A DNA stretch of 64,000 bases from Marinomonas arctica (GCF_003259225.1 NZ_QHJF01000022.1:55622-119621), one strand, 5' to 3'. Shown: positions 28,185 through 37,584, counted from the first letter of the stretch. A program made the numbers and translations. Notes: generated from the sequence alone by a model not told the origin.

Positions 28185-29177
28185 ATGAGTGATGAAGAAG
28201 AGTCAGATTGCCCCGAATGTATAGAGGGCTTACCTGCTTACATGGGAACGTTTGCGGATCTCATGTCGTTGTTAATGTGTTTCTTTGTACTTTTACTGTC
28301 GTTTGCAGAAATGGATGTGATCAAGTTTAAGCAGCTTGCTGGTTCAATGAAAGCAGCATTTGGTGTACAGAGTGAAATGAAAGCAGATTCCATTCCGATG
28401 GGAACGTCGATAATCGCCCAAGAATTTAGTCCAGGTCGTCCTGAGCCGACACCCATTAATGAGGTGAGGCAAAAAGTAGACAGTACTCCGGAAAATACAC
28501 TTGAGGTTATCTGTAAGCCTGGTGACGCGGAATTGAAAGAGCAAAGTAATTCTGGCTCCCCCTCGCCAGTTACTTTTGTGGATAAATCTAACGCGGATCT
28601 TGAACGAGAGAAAAAAATTCAACAAACAGAAGGCGATGCACAAATGATTGCTTCGGTGATGCGCGAAGAAATTTCAAAAGGGACGGTCGAAATTGAAACG
28701 CAAGAGCAGACAATCACAATAAGGATTAAGGATAAAGGATCATTTGAGTCTGGTTCTGCGGAGCTAAATTACGATTTTATTCCTGTTATTGATTTAATCC
28801 GTGATGTCTTGGTGGGCATTCAAGGGACGATTTCAGTCGAAGGGCATACGGACAATGTGCCGATTGACAGTCTTCGTTTTCGCTCGAATTGGCAGTTATC
28901 TTCTGCTCGAGCCATTTCTGTCGCTGAAGAGCTGTTTTCGACTGGAATTCTTAATCAGGGGCGTTTTGCCGTGACGGGTTATGCGGATACGCGTCCTTTG
29001 GTACCAAACGACACTTCAGCGAACCGCGCCACAAATCGGCGTGTTGAAATTGTGATTAAGCAAAATGACACCTCTCGTCCGACGATGCGGACGACGGTGG
29101 ATGATGTACCTTCTGATGGCGCGATTGAGTTTGGTTTGGACAATGTTGAAGAGTTGCGACCCAATGAAATCTTTTAA
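28185..29177 (+). CDS. pomB: Flagellar stator protein PomB (MotB family)
   Basis: PomB has one N-terminal membrane helix (GTFADLMSLLMCFFVLLLSF) with the ion-binding Asp25, a linker, and a C-terminal OmpA-like peptidoglycan-binding domain (VEGHTDNVPI, RATNRRVEIVI). The sequence around the helix is nearly that of Vibrio PomB, which supports sodium coupling. A long low-complexity linker (about residues 85-170) contains polar and charged residues. The 330-residue length is normal. A terminator follows. Confidence 0.95.
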   Translation: MSDEEESDCPECIEGLPAYMGTFADLMSLLMCFFVLLLSFAEMDVIKFKQLAGSMKAAFGVQSEMKADSIPMGTSIIAQEFSPGRPEPTPINEVRQKVDSTPENTLEVICKPGDAELKEQSNSGSPSPVTFVDKSNADLEREKKIQQTEGDAQMIASVMREEISKGTVEIETQEQTITIRIKDKGSFESGSAELNYDFIPVIDLIRDVLVGIQGTISVEGHTDNVPIDSLRFRSNWQLSSARAISVAEELFSTGILNQGRFAVTGYADTRPLVPNDTSANRATNRRVEIVIKQNDTSRPTMRTTVDDVPSDGAIEFGLDNVEELRPNEIF

Positions 29178-29199
29178 GCGTTTTAGTGCGTAGATAGAG

Positions 29200-29228
29200 A
29201 AAAAGAAGCTTCGGCTTCTTTTTTTTGT
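29200..29228 (+). terminator. Rho-independent terminator after pomB
   Basis: AAAAGAAGC-TTCG-GCTTCTTTT: a UUCG-capped stem with an extended T-run. Confidence 0.93.
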
Positions 29229-29303
29229 TTGTGTGGCGAGTTGTTGATTTTTAATGCTGAGATTCAAGTGAATTTTTGCTATGGTTTGCGCAGACAAAAT
29301 TGA

Positions 29304-30116
<813 letters not shown>

Positions 30117-30143
30117 TGGTTTGCACGACATTATGCAAAATCA

Positions 30144-30177
30144 AAAAATGGCCGCTTATTTGCGGCCATTTCTTTGT
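30144..30177. terminator. Rho-independent terminator after dapB
   Basis: AAATGGCCGC/GCGGCCATTT stem with a T-rich tail; A-run upstream could serve the convergent MarR gene. Confidence 0.85.
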
Positions 30178-30192
30178 TCACTGTGATGCGTT

Positions 30193-30681
30193 CTAAGCCA
30201 AAGAATCCGGAGAATTAATATCCAGTAAGGGGGCTGCATCGAGATTTTCTGCGTCCATCATCATAGCAATACGCTGTAAGGATGAAAGGACTTGGGTTTG
30301 TTCCCAACCCTCTAGTGACTCAAACTCGTCAATGAACTTTTCATGAAGCAGTGGGGGCGTTGTTTTGAGTATTTCAAGTCCAGACTCTGTTAGTCGTGCA
30401 TTGACAATTCGTTTGTCTTTTTGTGCTCTTACGCGTTCTACGTATTTTCGATCTTCCAAACGATTTAATATGGTTGTCACCGTTGCTTGGCTTAATGAGA
30501 CACTATCGGATATCTTGCGAACCGTTACATCGCCAAGTGCTTCGATAGAACGCAGTACCATAATTTGTGGAATCGTTAAGCCGCAGGCTTTTACTACACG
30601 CTTTGATTGAAGATCGGTAGCGCGAATAATGCGTCGTAGATGGACTAAAACGTCGTGTAAGTGTTGTGGTGAGTTAGGCAT
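30193..30681 (-). CDS. MarR family transcriptional regulator
   Basis: The 162-residue product has the winged-helix MarR core (VTVRKISDSVSLSQATVTTILNRLEDRKYVERVR; key pieces LSQATVTTILNRLEDR and RIVNARLTESG). Long helices at each end serve dimerisation. The C-terminal AENLDAAPLLDI tail resembles what I recall of EctR/CosR-type regulators of compatible-solute genes in halophiles. That is weak evidence, but it makes the ect cluster 7 kb away a plausible target. It stands alone, divergent from nothing and convergent with dapB. A direct repeat or operator was not identified upstream. Confidence 0.9.
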   Translation of the reverse strand: MPNSPQHLHDVLVHLRRIIRATDLQSKRVVKACGLTIPQIMVLRSIEALGDVTVRKISDSVSLSQATVTTILNRLEDRKYVERVRAQKDKRIVNARLTESGLEILKTTPPLLHEKFIDEFESLEGWEQTQVLSSLQRIAMMMDAENLDAAPLLDINSPDSLA

Positions 30682-30832
30682 ATTTATTCAGTAATCCCGA
30701 AAATTTTACGGATTATAGGGTTTTGTTTTGATCTGTAAAAGATGAGTTCAAAAAAGTTACAGCTCAAAGTATATAGGTGTTTTTCATGTTTGCCAATAAT
30801 CTCGTCATGGACAACAGAAAAACACCTGTATT

Positions 30833-32245
30833 CTAACGATCTTTTATTGCGTCAAACGCCGCAATAGCCGCTAATCTTGCTGATTTATAATCAATGATGG
30901 GTTTAGGGTAGTGGCAGTGTTTTCTTTGTTCCGGTTTAGGGTCATGAATGGATTTTGCGTCAAGTTTGGCAAGCTCTGGTACAAAGCGTCGAATAAAATC
31001 TCCACTTTCATCGTAAGTTTGAGATTGTCTTGTGGGGTTAAAAACACGGAAATAGGGAGCGGCATCGCATCCGGTGGATGCGCTCCATTGCCATCCACCG
31101 TTGTTTGCTGCGAACTCTCCATCAATAAGTTTGCTCATGAAGTACGCTTCGCCCTTGCGCCAATCGGCAAACATTAATTTGGTAAAAAAACTGGCCGTGA
31201 CCATTCTTAAGCGGTTATGCATCCACCCGGTTTGGTTTAATTGACGCATGGCAGCATCAACAATAGGGAAGCCTGTTCTGCCTTCACACCATGCTTGAAA
31301 TTCCTCTTCGTTCTCCCGCCATACCAGGGCATCTGTTTCTGGTTTGAATGGTCGATTCATGCAAAGGAAAGGAAAGTGGGTCATTAACTGACGATAAAAG
31401 TCGCGCCATGCAAGCTCTTTTAGCCAGATGCTTTCTTGCCAGCGTCTTCCTTCTTGGTTACAAGTGTAGAGAACGGCCTCTAAACATTGCCTTGGGCCCA
31501 AAGCTCCTAGGGCAAGATAAGGTGATAATGTGCTGGTGGCAGGTTCAATAGGATAATCTCTGGCCGCTTGGTAATGGCGTTCTTTGTGATGACAGAATTG
31601 CCAAAGCTTTTGTTTCGCTACGTCATGATCGGCTGGCCATAAATCGTCTCGGAATGGCCTTTCCCATTCCAAATTTAAACTGGGTTCTGGCAGCGGCTCT
31701 GCTTGGGGCTCAGGCATTGGCATCGGTGTGTTATCTTGTTGAGCAAGCAGACTTATCCATTTGTTGAAAAAGGGGGTGAAGACTTTAAATGGCGTACCTT
31801 GCTGACTCAGCACATCTTGCGGAACAATGATGTCAGTCGCTTGTACGTGAGTGTGAATCTGATGTTGCTGTAATTGTTCACACACTGCTAGATCGCGCTG
31901 CTGTTCGTGAATCGGTAAGTCGCGATTAAACCAAAGATGTTTGATATTGTGGTTGAGACAGAAAGTGGTGATGGCTTCAGGGAGTTGGTCAAACGTGTCG
32001 GCATCAATAATATGCAACGGGATGCCCAGTGTTGCTAAGGTGTTAGCAAGAGACTTTATCAGCCCAGCGCGAAGGCCAGTTTTTGCGTCTGATTCGTTAT
32101 GTTTCTCCCACTGTATTGGTGTAGGGGTTAGGATAACCGCTATGCCTTGCTCTGCCTTGCCCGCTTCGAGTGAGGCGAAATAGAGCGCAGGGTTATCCAG
32201 GCAACGAAGATCGTTTCTTAACCAAACCAGATGTTCAATGTTCAT
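30833..32245 (-). CDS. phrB: Deoxyribodipyrimidine photolyase (class I)
   Basis: This enzyme repairs cyclobutane pyrimidine dimers with blue light, using FAD and an antenna chromophore. The 470-residue product starts with the Rossmann-like antenna domain (VWLRNDLRCLDNPAL). The FAD domain has WLKELAWRDFYRQL, GWMHNRLRMVTASFFTKLM, and the signature GGWQWSASTGCDAAPYFRVFNP. It starts 15 nt after the DUF523-DUF1722 gene and belongs to the same operon. The RBS is weak. Confidence 0.95.
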   Translation of the reverse strand: MNIEHLVWLRNDLRCLDNPALYFASLEAGKAEQGIAVILTPTPIQWEKHNESDAKTGLRAGLIKSLANTLATLGIPLHIIDADTFDQLPEAITTFCLNHNIKHLWFNRDLPIHEQQRDLAVCEQLQQHQIHTHVQATDIIVPQDVLSQQGTPFKVFTPFFNKWISLLAQQDNTPMPMPEPQAEPLPEPSLNLEWERPFRDDLWPADHDVAKQKLWQFCHHKERHYQAARDYPIEPATSTLSPYLALGALGPRQCLEAVLYTCNQEGRRWQESIWLKELAWRDFYRQLMTHFPFLCMNRPFKPETDALVWRENEEEFQAWCEGRTGFPIVDAAMRQLNQTGWMHNRLRMVTASFFTKLMFADWRKGEAYFMSKLIDGEFAANNGGWQWSASTGCDAAPYFRVFNPTRQSQTYDESGDFIRRFVPELAKLDAKSIHDPKPEQRKHCHYPKPIIDYKSARLAAIAAFDAIKDR

Positions 32246-32260
32246 TTTTCTGTGTTACCT

Positions 32261-33241
32261 TCAAACTGTATTACGAATACCAAGAGGCGATGGATAGGGG
32301 ATAAAGTAGCTTTGCTGGTTTACATATTCACTGCCGTAATGCTTTAAGTAGTGACGAAGTAACGTAACGGGAGTGGCAAGATTGACTTCACCGCGTCGGT
32401 ATTGCTCAACCACATCTAAAATATCTTTGCGCACCGATACATCCACAGCGTGTTTTAAATAGCCCACTAGATGCATAAGAACATTGCAATGGTTTTTGCG
32501 TTCGGCTGGTTTTGATAGTGTGGTCATTAAAATGTCAAAATAAGCCGTTTTTAATTCATCAAAAGGTCTTGGGTCATTACCTGCAAGCATACGTCCAAGT
32601 TGGCGATAAGTAGGTTGTGAGTGGGCCATGACCATGTATTTATAACGGCTATGGAAAGCGATCAGGTCTTTCATCCGAGCATCGGCAGTTATGCTGTGAC
32701 GAAAATCATGATGAGTGAAGACTCGCAGCAAAAAATTTTCACGCAGTGCGGGGTCATTTAAACGTCCGTCTTCTTCAATCGGTAGCAATGGATAGCGTTG
32801 TCTCAGTGCTTTGGTAAAAAGTCCGACACTTCTTTGCATGTGCGGGTGACCATTTTCTTGATAAACCTTGATTCGTTCCATGCCACAACTTGGTGACTTT
32901 TTCATCAAAATATAGCCGTCTAAATGGCCTAGTTTTTCTAGGTACTGGTTAGACGCCGCCATGAAAACATCAGAAACATCTTGATCAGAATGTTTGCTGA
33001 AAACCATTCTTGGTGAGTTAGGATCGCCCTCTAGTCGTAGCGTTGGGCGAGGTGTACCGAAGCCGGCCGCCACTTCAGGACAAAATTTCTGGTAGTCAAA
33101 ATATTGGCTGAGTATGTTGTCGCAATAGTCTGAATGACTATGGCCGCCATTAAAGCGAACATTGTCTCCGAGTAGGCATGAGCTGATTCCAACTGGGATT
33201 TTATGGGTCAATTGATCCGGTGACGGTTGCGAGTGCGTCAT
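32261..33241 (-). CDS. DUF523 and DUF1722 (YbgA-like) two-domain protein
   Basis: The ATG at 33241 is preceded by GGAGGA and removes a non-homologous extension, leaving 326 residues. The N-terminal DUF523 part carries GISSCLLGDNVRFNGGHS, Cys-containing FCPEVAAGFGTPRP and MKKSPSCGMERIKVY. The C-terminal DUF1722 part resembles E. coli YbgA (FHSRYKYMVMAHSQPTYRQLG). In E. coli, ybgA is adjacent to phr, as here. Function unknown, but the repeated pairing with photolyase suggests a light-related role. It lies between the FAD oxidoreductase and phrB. Confidence 0.9.
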   Translation of the reverse strand: MTHSQPSPDQLTHKIPVGISSCLLGDNVRFNGGHSHSDYCDNILSQYFDYQKFCPEVAAGFGTPRPTLRLEGDPNSPRMVFSKHSDQDVSDVFMAASNQYLEKLGHLDGYILMKKSPSCGMERIKVYQENGHPHMQRSVGLFTKALRQRYPLLPIEEDGRLNDPALRENFLLRVFTHHDFRHSITADARMKDLIAFHSRYKYMVMAHSQPTYRQLGRMLAGNDPRPFDELKTAYFDILMTTLSKPAERKNHCNVLMHLVGYLKHAVDVSVRKDILDVVEQYRRGEVNLATPVTLLRHYLKHYGSEYVNQQSYFIPYPSPLGIRNTV

Positions 33242-33263
33242 AGTTGAATCCTCCAATATTCTT

Positions 33264-34274
33264 CTATTTTGAGTCTTTAATGTGTTGAATAAGTGAGAAC
33301 GCGCTGAGTAATGCGCCTTCTGCGTCGCCTTGACATAGCCAATCACCAACCAATCCAACGTTGTTTTCTGCTGACCAAGCAAAGGCGTTATTGCCTTTAT
33401 TTTCGGTAAATCGACTGAAGAACCAACGATGTGGCTCACCGTGTTTTAGTACTCTGTGTTCGGTTATGTCTGCAAAGGCTTGCAGAAGTGTCTGGGTGAC
33501 CCATTCTTTATCATGATCAAGGTGCTGTTTAGTCCAGTCTGGATGAGTTTGAATGACCCAACGATCTATTTTTTCACTGTGACGCATGGGTTTATAATTG
33601 TCTTTAATCATGCGTTTGATTGGTGAATTTTTCGGTTCAATAAGCGCATTTAGATCACATGTGTCTGTTTCTAACCACATTGCCCATTGTGATTGATAAG
33701 AAGCGCTTGCTTGATTTGCTCTAAGTAGGAGTACCGCCAATTCGCTGTGAGTGGCTAATATTGAGGCCGCTTGCGGTGCTGGTGCTGCGATAATAATGGT
33801 TTTCGCTATTACAATGGGTTGATACTTATCGTCTCTTAGTTGCCAGTGTGGTTGCTGGTTTTTTTCTGTTATTTGCTCTAAGTGTTGTATACGAATATTT
33901 GTGATGAAATGTGTGTTACCTAGCAAATGACGTGTAATAGCGCTCATTTTGGGAACACCCACAAAGGCTTGTGTATCCGCTTTATTGAGTTGTTTCCATG
34001 GTGCAGCGACATGCTCTTTAGTCAGCTGTTTGAAGAGTTCAATCACTTCGGGCTGCTTAGCAACAACGTAAGGTGTACCAAGATCGCAGCTAAGATCATC
34101 GTCTATTCTTTTGCTGCTTGCCCGACCGCCACTGCCGCGACTTTTGTCAATGACACATACCGTTTTGCCAGACTGGGATAGCAAATGCGCACATAAGCTG
34201 CCAGCAAGGCCTGCACCAATAATGGCAATATCAAACGTTGGAGTGTGAACTTGACCGGTAGATAATGTGTTCAT
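33264..34274 (-). CDS. Renalase-like FAD-dependent oxidoreductase
   Basis: Starting at ATG 34274 the product has 336 residues and opens with FDIAIIGAGLAGSLCAHLLSQSG, the FAD-binding dinucleotide fold (GxGxxG). KSRGSGGRASSKR and the C-terminal VGLVGDWLCQGDAEGALLSA, also FAD-linked, follow. The overall pattern is that of the renalase-like amine oxidase family found beside photolyase genes. The substrate is unknown. It is first in the operon with the DUF523-DUF1722 gene (22 bp) and phrB, and divergent from the MerR gene. Confidence 0.87.
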   Translation of the reverse strand: MNTLSTGQVHTPTFDIAIIGAGLAGSLCAHLLSQSGKTVCVIDKSRGSGGRASSKRIDDDLSCDLGTPYVVAKQPEVIELFKQLTKEHVAAPWKQLNKADTQAFVGVPKMSAITRHLLGNTHFITNIRIQHLEQITEKNQQPHWQLRDDKYQPIVIAKTIIIAAPAPQAASILATHSELAVLLLRANQASASYQSQWAMWLETDTCDLNALIEPKNSPIKRMIKDNYKPMRHSEKIDRWVIQTHPDWTKQHLDHDKEWVTQTLLQAFADITEHRVLKHGEPHRWFFSRFTENKGNNAFAWSAENNVGLVGDWLCQGDAEGALLSAFSLIQHIKDSK

Positions 34275-34297
34275 TTCGTTTTTTCCCAGTGTCCATG

Positions 34298-34341
34298 TTG
34301 CTTTTCTTATACAATATAGAAAACTGTATAAGAAAAGCAAC
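34298..34341. promoter_or_regulatory. 17-bp inverted repeat between the FAD oxidoreductase and MerR genes
   Basis: The perfect arms are each 17 bp and read GTTGCTTTTCTTATACA and its complement, separated by 11 bp. The inner ends TATACA and TGTATA resemble the half-sites I recall for LitR/PplR-type MerR regulators (T-R-TACA ... TGTA-Y-A). The repeat lies within the divergent promoter region. A second looser pair, TGTACA and TGTATA, follows at 34347-34368. Confidence 0.8.
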
Positions 34342-34346
34342 TGGAT

Positions 34347-34368
34347 TGTACAAAAAAAAATTTGTATA
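34347..34368. promoter_or_regulatory. Second candidate MerR half-site pair
   Basis: TGTACA (34347-34352) and TGTATA (34363-34368) are separated by an A/T-rich 10 bp. The half-sites match those in the larger inverted repeat next to it. Confidence 0.45.
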
Positions 34369-34431
34369 GTTTTATTGGCGTCGTTTTTAGTGGTTATAGA
34401 AGTTTAGGTCACAATAGGTGAATTGCCTTAT

Positions 34432-35397
34432 ATGAGTGATGATTTGTTGGAAAAATGTATGAGTCGATCGAATCAAGCGGTAAAAACACACGGTGAAGCC
34501 TCCCAAGAGGTTTTAGATGAATCTGCATTATCGAGTGATTCAGGGTATTTTCCTATTCGTGACTTATCCTTAAAAACGGGGGTGAATTCTGTCACGCTTA
34601 GGGCTTGGGAGCGGCGTTATGGTTTGTTAAAGCCGAAGCGGACAGCAAAAGGGCATAGGCTTTATGACCAGACTGATGTGTTGCGTGTAGAGGGTATATT
34701 GCGCTGGGTTCAGCAGGGTGTTGCCGTCAGTAAGGTAAGAGCTCTATTAGAACAAGGCGCTACATTCGATGGCGTCTTACCTTCCAGTGAATGGTTGGAG
34801 TGGCAAGAGTCTTTAATCCATGCCGCAAAAATGTTTCAGGCTGATAAGATCGAGCAGATGTACCAGCAAATTTTTTCTCAATATCCTGCTGAAATTGCGA
34901 TACGAGATTGGTTGTTACCGAGCTTTGAGCAGTTAGGGAAAGGGGCGTTTTTAGCGTTTTCTGAATCGGTCATATTGTCGTGCCTAATGACGCGACAAAG
35001 TCATTTTAATGTTCAGAAAAAGAGCTTACCTAAGGTGCTAATAACCGGTCTGTCGTCTCAGCGTATCTTATGGTGCTATATGTCAGCGGCTATTTTGCTT
35101 GATAAGGGAGTGTCGTGTCGTGTGGTGCCAAATATACAACACAGTCAAGATTGGTCCAGCCTTGTTGAGGCAATAAACCCAAAGTCTGTATTAGTTTTTT
35201 GTGAAAATGAATTTGCTAATAAAGTGACTGACTTCATGCAGCAAATACAGCAATGGCGACGGCCTGTTGGCGTCATCAGTCCAAGTTTTTGGTTAGCTAC
35301 TCGTGAAGCGGCTGTGCCTGAGGTTGCTCAAGTAAGTGTTTATTCTGAGCTTTTAGAGGGCGTAGTGGATTTCTTGAGTAAAGTATCAAAAAGTTGA
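34432..35397 (+). CDS. MerR family regulator, LitR/CarH-like architecture
   Basis: The 321-residue product has a MerR winged helix (FPIRDLSLKTGVNSVTLRAWERRYGLLKPKR, key piece TLRAWERRYG, residues about 40-75). A helical segment and a Rossmann-like C-terminal domain of the cobalamin-binding type follow. The position where LitR/CarH proteins have DxHxxG instead reads GLSSQRILWC, so B12 binding through that histidine seems lost. I chose ATG 34432 because the RBS AGGTG is too close to the upstream TTG. It is divergent from the photolyase operon and probably controls it. Confidence 0.85.
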   Translation: MSDDLLEKCMSRSNQAVKTHGEASQEVLDESALSSDSGYFPIRDLSLKTGVNSVTLRAWERRYGLLKPKRTAKGHRLYDQTDVLRVEGILRWVQQGVAVSKVRALLEQGATFDGVLPSSEWLEWQESLIHAAKMFQADKIEQMYQQIFSQYPAEIAIRDWLLPSFEQLGKGAFLAFSESVILSCLMTRQSHFNVQKKSLPKVLITGLSSQRILWCYMSAAILLDKGVSCRVVPNIQHSQDWSSLVEAINPKSVLVFCENEFANKVTDFMQQIQQWRRPVGVISPSFWLATREAAVPEVAQVSVYSELLEGVVDFLSKVSKS

Positions 35398-35422
35398 AAG
35401 TAAAAAACTATCAAATAAATAT

Positions 35423-35444
35423 CCATAATATATTTTTATTATGG
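35423..35444. repeat. 22-bp inverted repeat upstream of the DUF2061 gene
   Basis: CCATAATA and its complement are spaced by 6 bp. It may be an operator for the DUF2061 gene or a terminator without U-run for the MerR gene. Confidence 0.5.
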
Positions 35445-35489
35445 TAAGCCTTCCCTTAGTCTCTATAGTAAATCAACAGGAGACTCAAC

Positions 35490-35729
35490 ATGGCTAAAAC
35501 AATGACTTTTGCGGTAATGCACTTTTCGATAGCGTTTTCTGTCGCGTACCTTATAACTGGCAGCCTATTGGTTGGTGGTTTGGTGGCCATAGTGGAACCC
35601 GCTATTAATACGGTCGCGTTTTATTTTCATGAAATTATTTGGAATAAAATTCAACAGACGGATGTGGCTTCTGAGCTGAGTAACACCATTAAAGCTGCTG
35701 GAGAAAATTACGCACTAAGATCGATGTGA
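35490..35729 (+). CDS. DUF2061 small membrane protein
   Basis: A 79-residue protein with the DUF2061 core (MHFSIAFSVAYLITGSLLVGG, VEPAINTVAFYFHE, in parts). Two hydrophobic segments are expected (residues about 10-28 and 30-45). A good RBS (CAGGAGA) precedes the ATG. Function unknown; the family is often found in gammaproteobacterial stress loci and next to light or osmotic genes. It lies 92 bp after the MerR gene. Confidence 0.9.
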   Translation: MAKTMTFAVMHFSIAFSVAYLITGSLLVGGLVAIVEPAINTVAFYFHEIIWNKIQQTDVASELSNTIKAAGENYALRSM

Positions 35730-35749
35730 TTTTTTATAGACATTAAAAA

Positions 35750-35785
35750 TGACCCCCACCAGACTAATGTTCCGGTGGGGGCGTG
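35750..35785 (-). terminator. Terminator hairpin after the NSS transporter gene
   Basis: CCCCCACC/GGTGGGGG stem; on the minus strand it is followed by TCATTTTTAA. It lies just beyond the transporter stop at 35795. Confidence 0.7.
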
Positions 35786-35794
35786 TTCAACAAA

Positions 35795-37153
35795 TCACTT
35801 AATTGGATTTAATAAGAAATACAAGACGACGGCAACTGCGATCGGCGCTGTGAACTTCATCGAAAAGTTCCACAACTTGTAGATCGTATCTGAGGTTTCT
35901 AGCTCATCTTTTGCAAACTTATCTTTGACGACCCAGCCAGCAAACAGCGCAATCAGAATACCGCCTAGTGGCAACATAATGTTGGCAGTAATGTAATCTA
36001 AGAAATCAAATGTGTTTTTGCCGAAGAATGTGACGTCTGCCATAAAGTTAAACGAACCTAGGCAGGCAATCCCCAATCCCCAAACAATCACGCCTAAACC
36101 AATAGAAGCGGTAATACGCTTCATCTTGAAGCGCTCCACTAAAAAGGCAACGGTTGGCTCTAGTAAAGAGATCGCGGATGTCCATGCAGCTACACCAACT
36201 AACACGAAAAATAGAGTACCAAACAGCTGACCAAAAGGCATTTGACCAAAAGCAACCGGTAGGGAAATAAACATCAAGCCTGGGCCTGCGGCTGGATCCA
36301 TACCGTTTGAGAAGATAATCGGGAATATAGCAAGACCAGCCACTAGAGCCACTAGAGTGTCTAGTGCGCCAATCGTTAACACCGTTTTACCGATAGAGGC
36401 TTTTTTGGTCATATAAGAGCCGTAAGCCATAATGGTTCCCATGCCAAGAGATAGGGTGAAGAAAGAATGACCTAAGGCAATGAGCGCTGCGTTCCAGGTG
36501 AGTTTGCTAAAGTCAAAATGAAACATAAAGTCCCAGCCTTGAGCAAAACCGCCAGTCGTCATTGCATAACCAAGCAAGATGATTAGCAGAACAAACAACG
36601 CCGGCATCATAATGCGAGTAGCGGTTTCAATTCCTTTATTAATACCTGCAGCAACGACAACGACTGTCATAATGCTGAATAAGGTATGCCAGCCAAGCAG
36701 AGTAGCAGGGTCTGCAAGAAGAGCGCCGAAAGCTGCTCCTGCGTCATCAGATGAAATACCACTCATTTCGCCTGTTAGCATGGCTTTTATGTAGTGAAGT
36801 ACCCAGCCGCCAACGACAGAATAGAAGGAAAAAATTAGCACACCAGACAGCATACCCATGACACCGATTAAGCCCCATTTTCTGGAGCTTGCAGATTCCT
36901 CTGCTACGTCACTTAAAGCATTGATTGGGTTTTTGCGTGCCCGTCGTCCAATAAATACTTCGGCCATCATTATCGGGATGCCAACCAGTAAGATACAAGC
37001 TAGATACACAAGAACGAAGGCACCACCACCATTCTCGCCGGTAATGTAAGGGAATTTCCAAATGTTACCCAAACCGACAGCAGAACCCGTAGCTGCCAAA
37101 ATAAAGATCCATCGGCTCGCCCACGAGCCTTGGATTGATGTTTTATTTGTCAT
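35795..37153 (-). CDS. Sodium-dependent transporter, SNF (NSS) family
   Basis: The 452-residue inner-membrane protein has about 11-12 helices. The N-terminal signature WASRWIFILAATGSAVGLGNIWKFPYITGENGGGAF (key pieces SAVGLGNIWKFPY and NGGGAF) binds sodium and substrate in LeuT-like symporters. The substrate is probably an amino acid or related compound. The gene is divergent from the ect cluster with 431 bp between. That proximity hints at uptake of an osmolyte or precursor, but the substrate is unproven. Confidence 0.93.
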   Translation of the reverse strand: MTNKTSIQGSWASRWIFILAATGSAVGLGNIWKFPYITGENGGGAFVLVYLACILLVGIPIMMAEVFIGRRARKNPINALSDVAEESASSRKWGLIGVMGMLSGVLIFSFYSVVGGWVLHYIKAMLTGEMSGISSDDAGAAFGALLADPATLLGWHTLFSIMTVVVVAAGINKGIETATRIMMPALFVLLIILLGYAMTTGGFAQGWDFMFHFDFSKLTWNAALIALGHSFFTLSLGMGTIMAYGSYMTKKASIGKTVLTIGALDTLVALVAGLAIFPIIFSNGMDPAAGPGLMFISLPVAFGQMPFGQLFGTLFFVLVGVAAWTSAISLLEPTVAFLVERFKMKRITASIGLGVIVWGLGIACLGSFNFMADVTFFGKNTFDFLDYITANIMLPLGGILIALFAGWVVKDKFAKDELETSDTIYKLWNFSMKFTAPIAVAVVLYFLLNPIK

Positions 37154-37584
37154 AATTATCTCTAAATGGTTGAAAGCAAAATACGTAAACAGCGATCAGA
37201 GTTGGTTTTTTTATCCATACCTATGCTTCCTATTTCGCCAGCACGAAAGATTGCTGGTAAGCAAAACTCTGAGTAGGGGCGGGATTTTCCGAATTTCGAT
37301 GGAGATATGCAACTAAAAATGTTTTTTTGTGGTGTTTTCTATCATTTTGCTTGCTCCCTGCCTTTAAGACTGAATTTTCAATCAATAAGGTTACGCATGT
37401 AATGGTTAGTTCTCTAAATAAATGTCTGGACATGCATTTGATTTCATGTAGAATGATTAGACATCAAATTAATTTGCTCTTAAATATCAGTTGATTAACG
37501 TTATAGCCCTTTATTTAGGCCGTTACGGTGTTTGGTAACGGTCTGGTCTATAAGTTTAACTGGTTTGAAATACTTTGTTTTCTA
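37154..37584. other. Intergenic region between the NSS transporter and ectA
   Basis: This 431-bp stretch holds two divergent promoters and no gene I can support. On the minus strand the transporter leader has a hairpin, CCAGCA and TGCTGG around an 8-nt loop (37242-37255 approximately). It did not match any riboswitch I know. Towards ectA a good sigma-70 promoter is visible (37427-37454). Confidence 0.7.
37427..37454 (+). promoter_or_regulatory. Candidate sigma-70 promoter for the ect operon
   Basis: TGGACA (37427-37432), 16-bp spacer, TAGAAT (37449-37454): five of six matches in each box. An inverted repeat ATTTGAT/ATCAAAT (37436-37442 and 37463-37469) surrounds the -10 and could be a repressor site. 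A second pair ATGTCT/AGACAT overlaps it. Confidence 0.6.

Noticed and set aside
37154..37320. Glycine or sodium riboswitch in the transporter leader
   Set aside because: A simple hairpin is present, but the conserved cores of the riboswitches I know were not visible.
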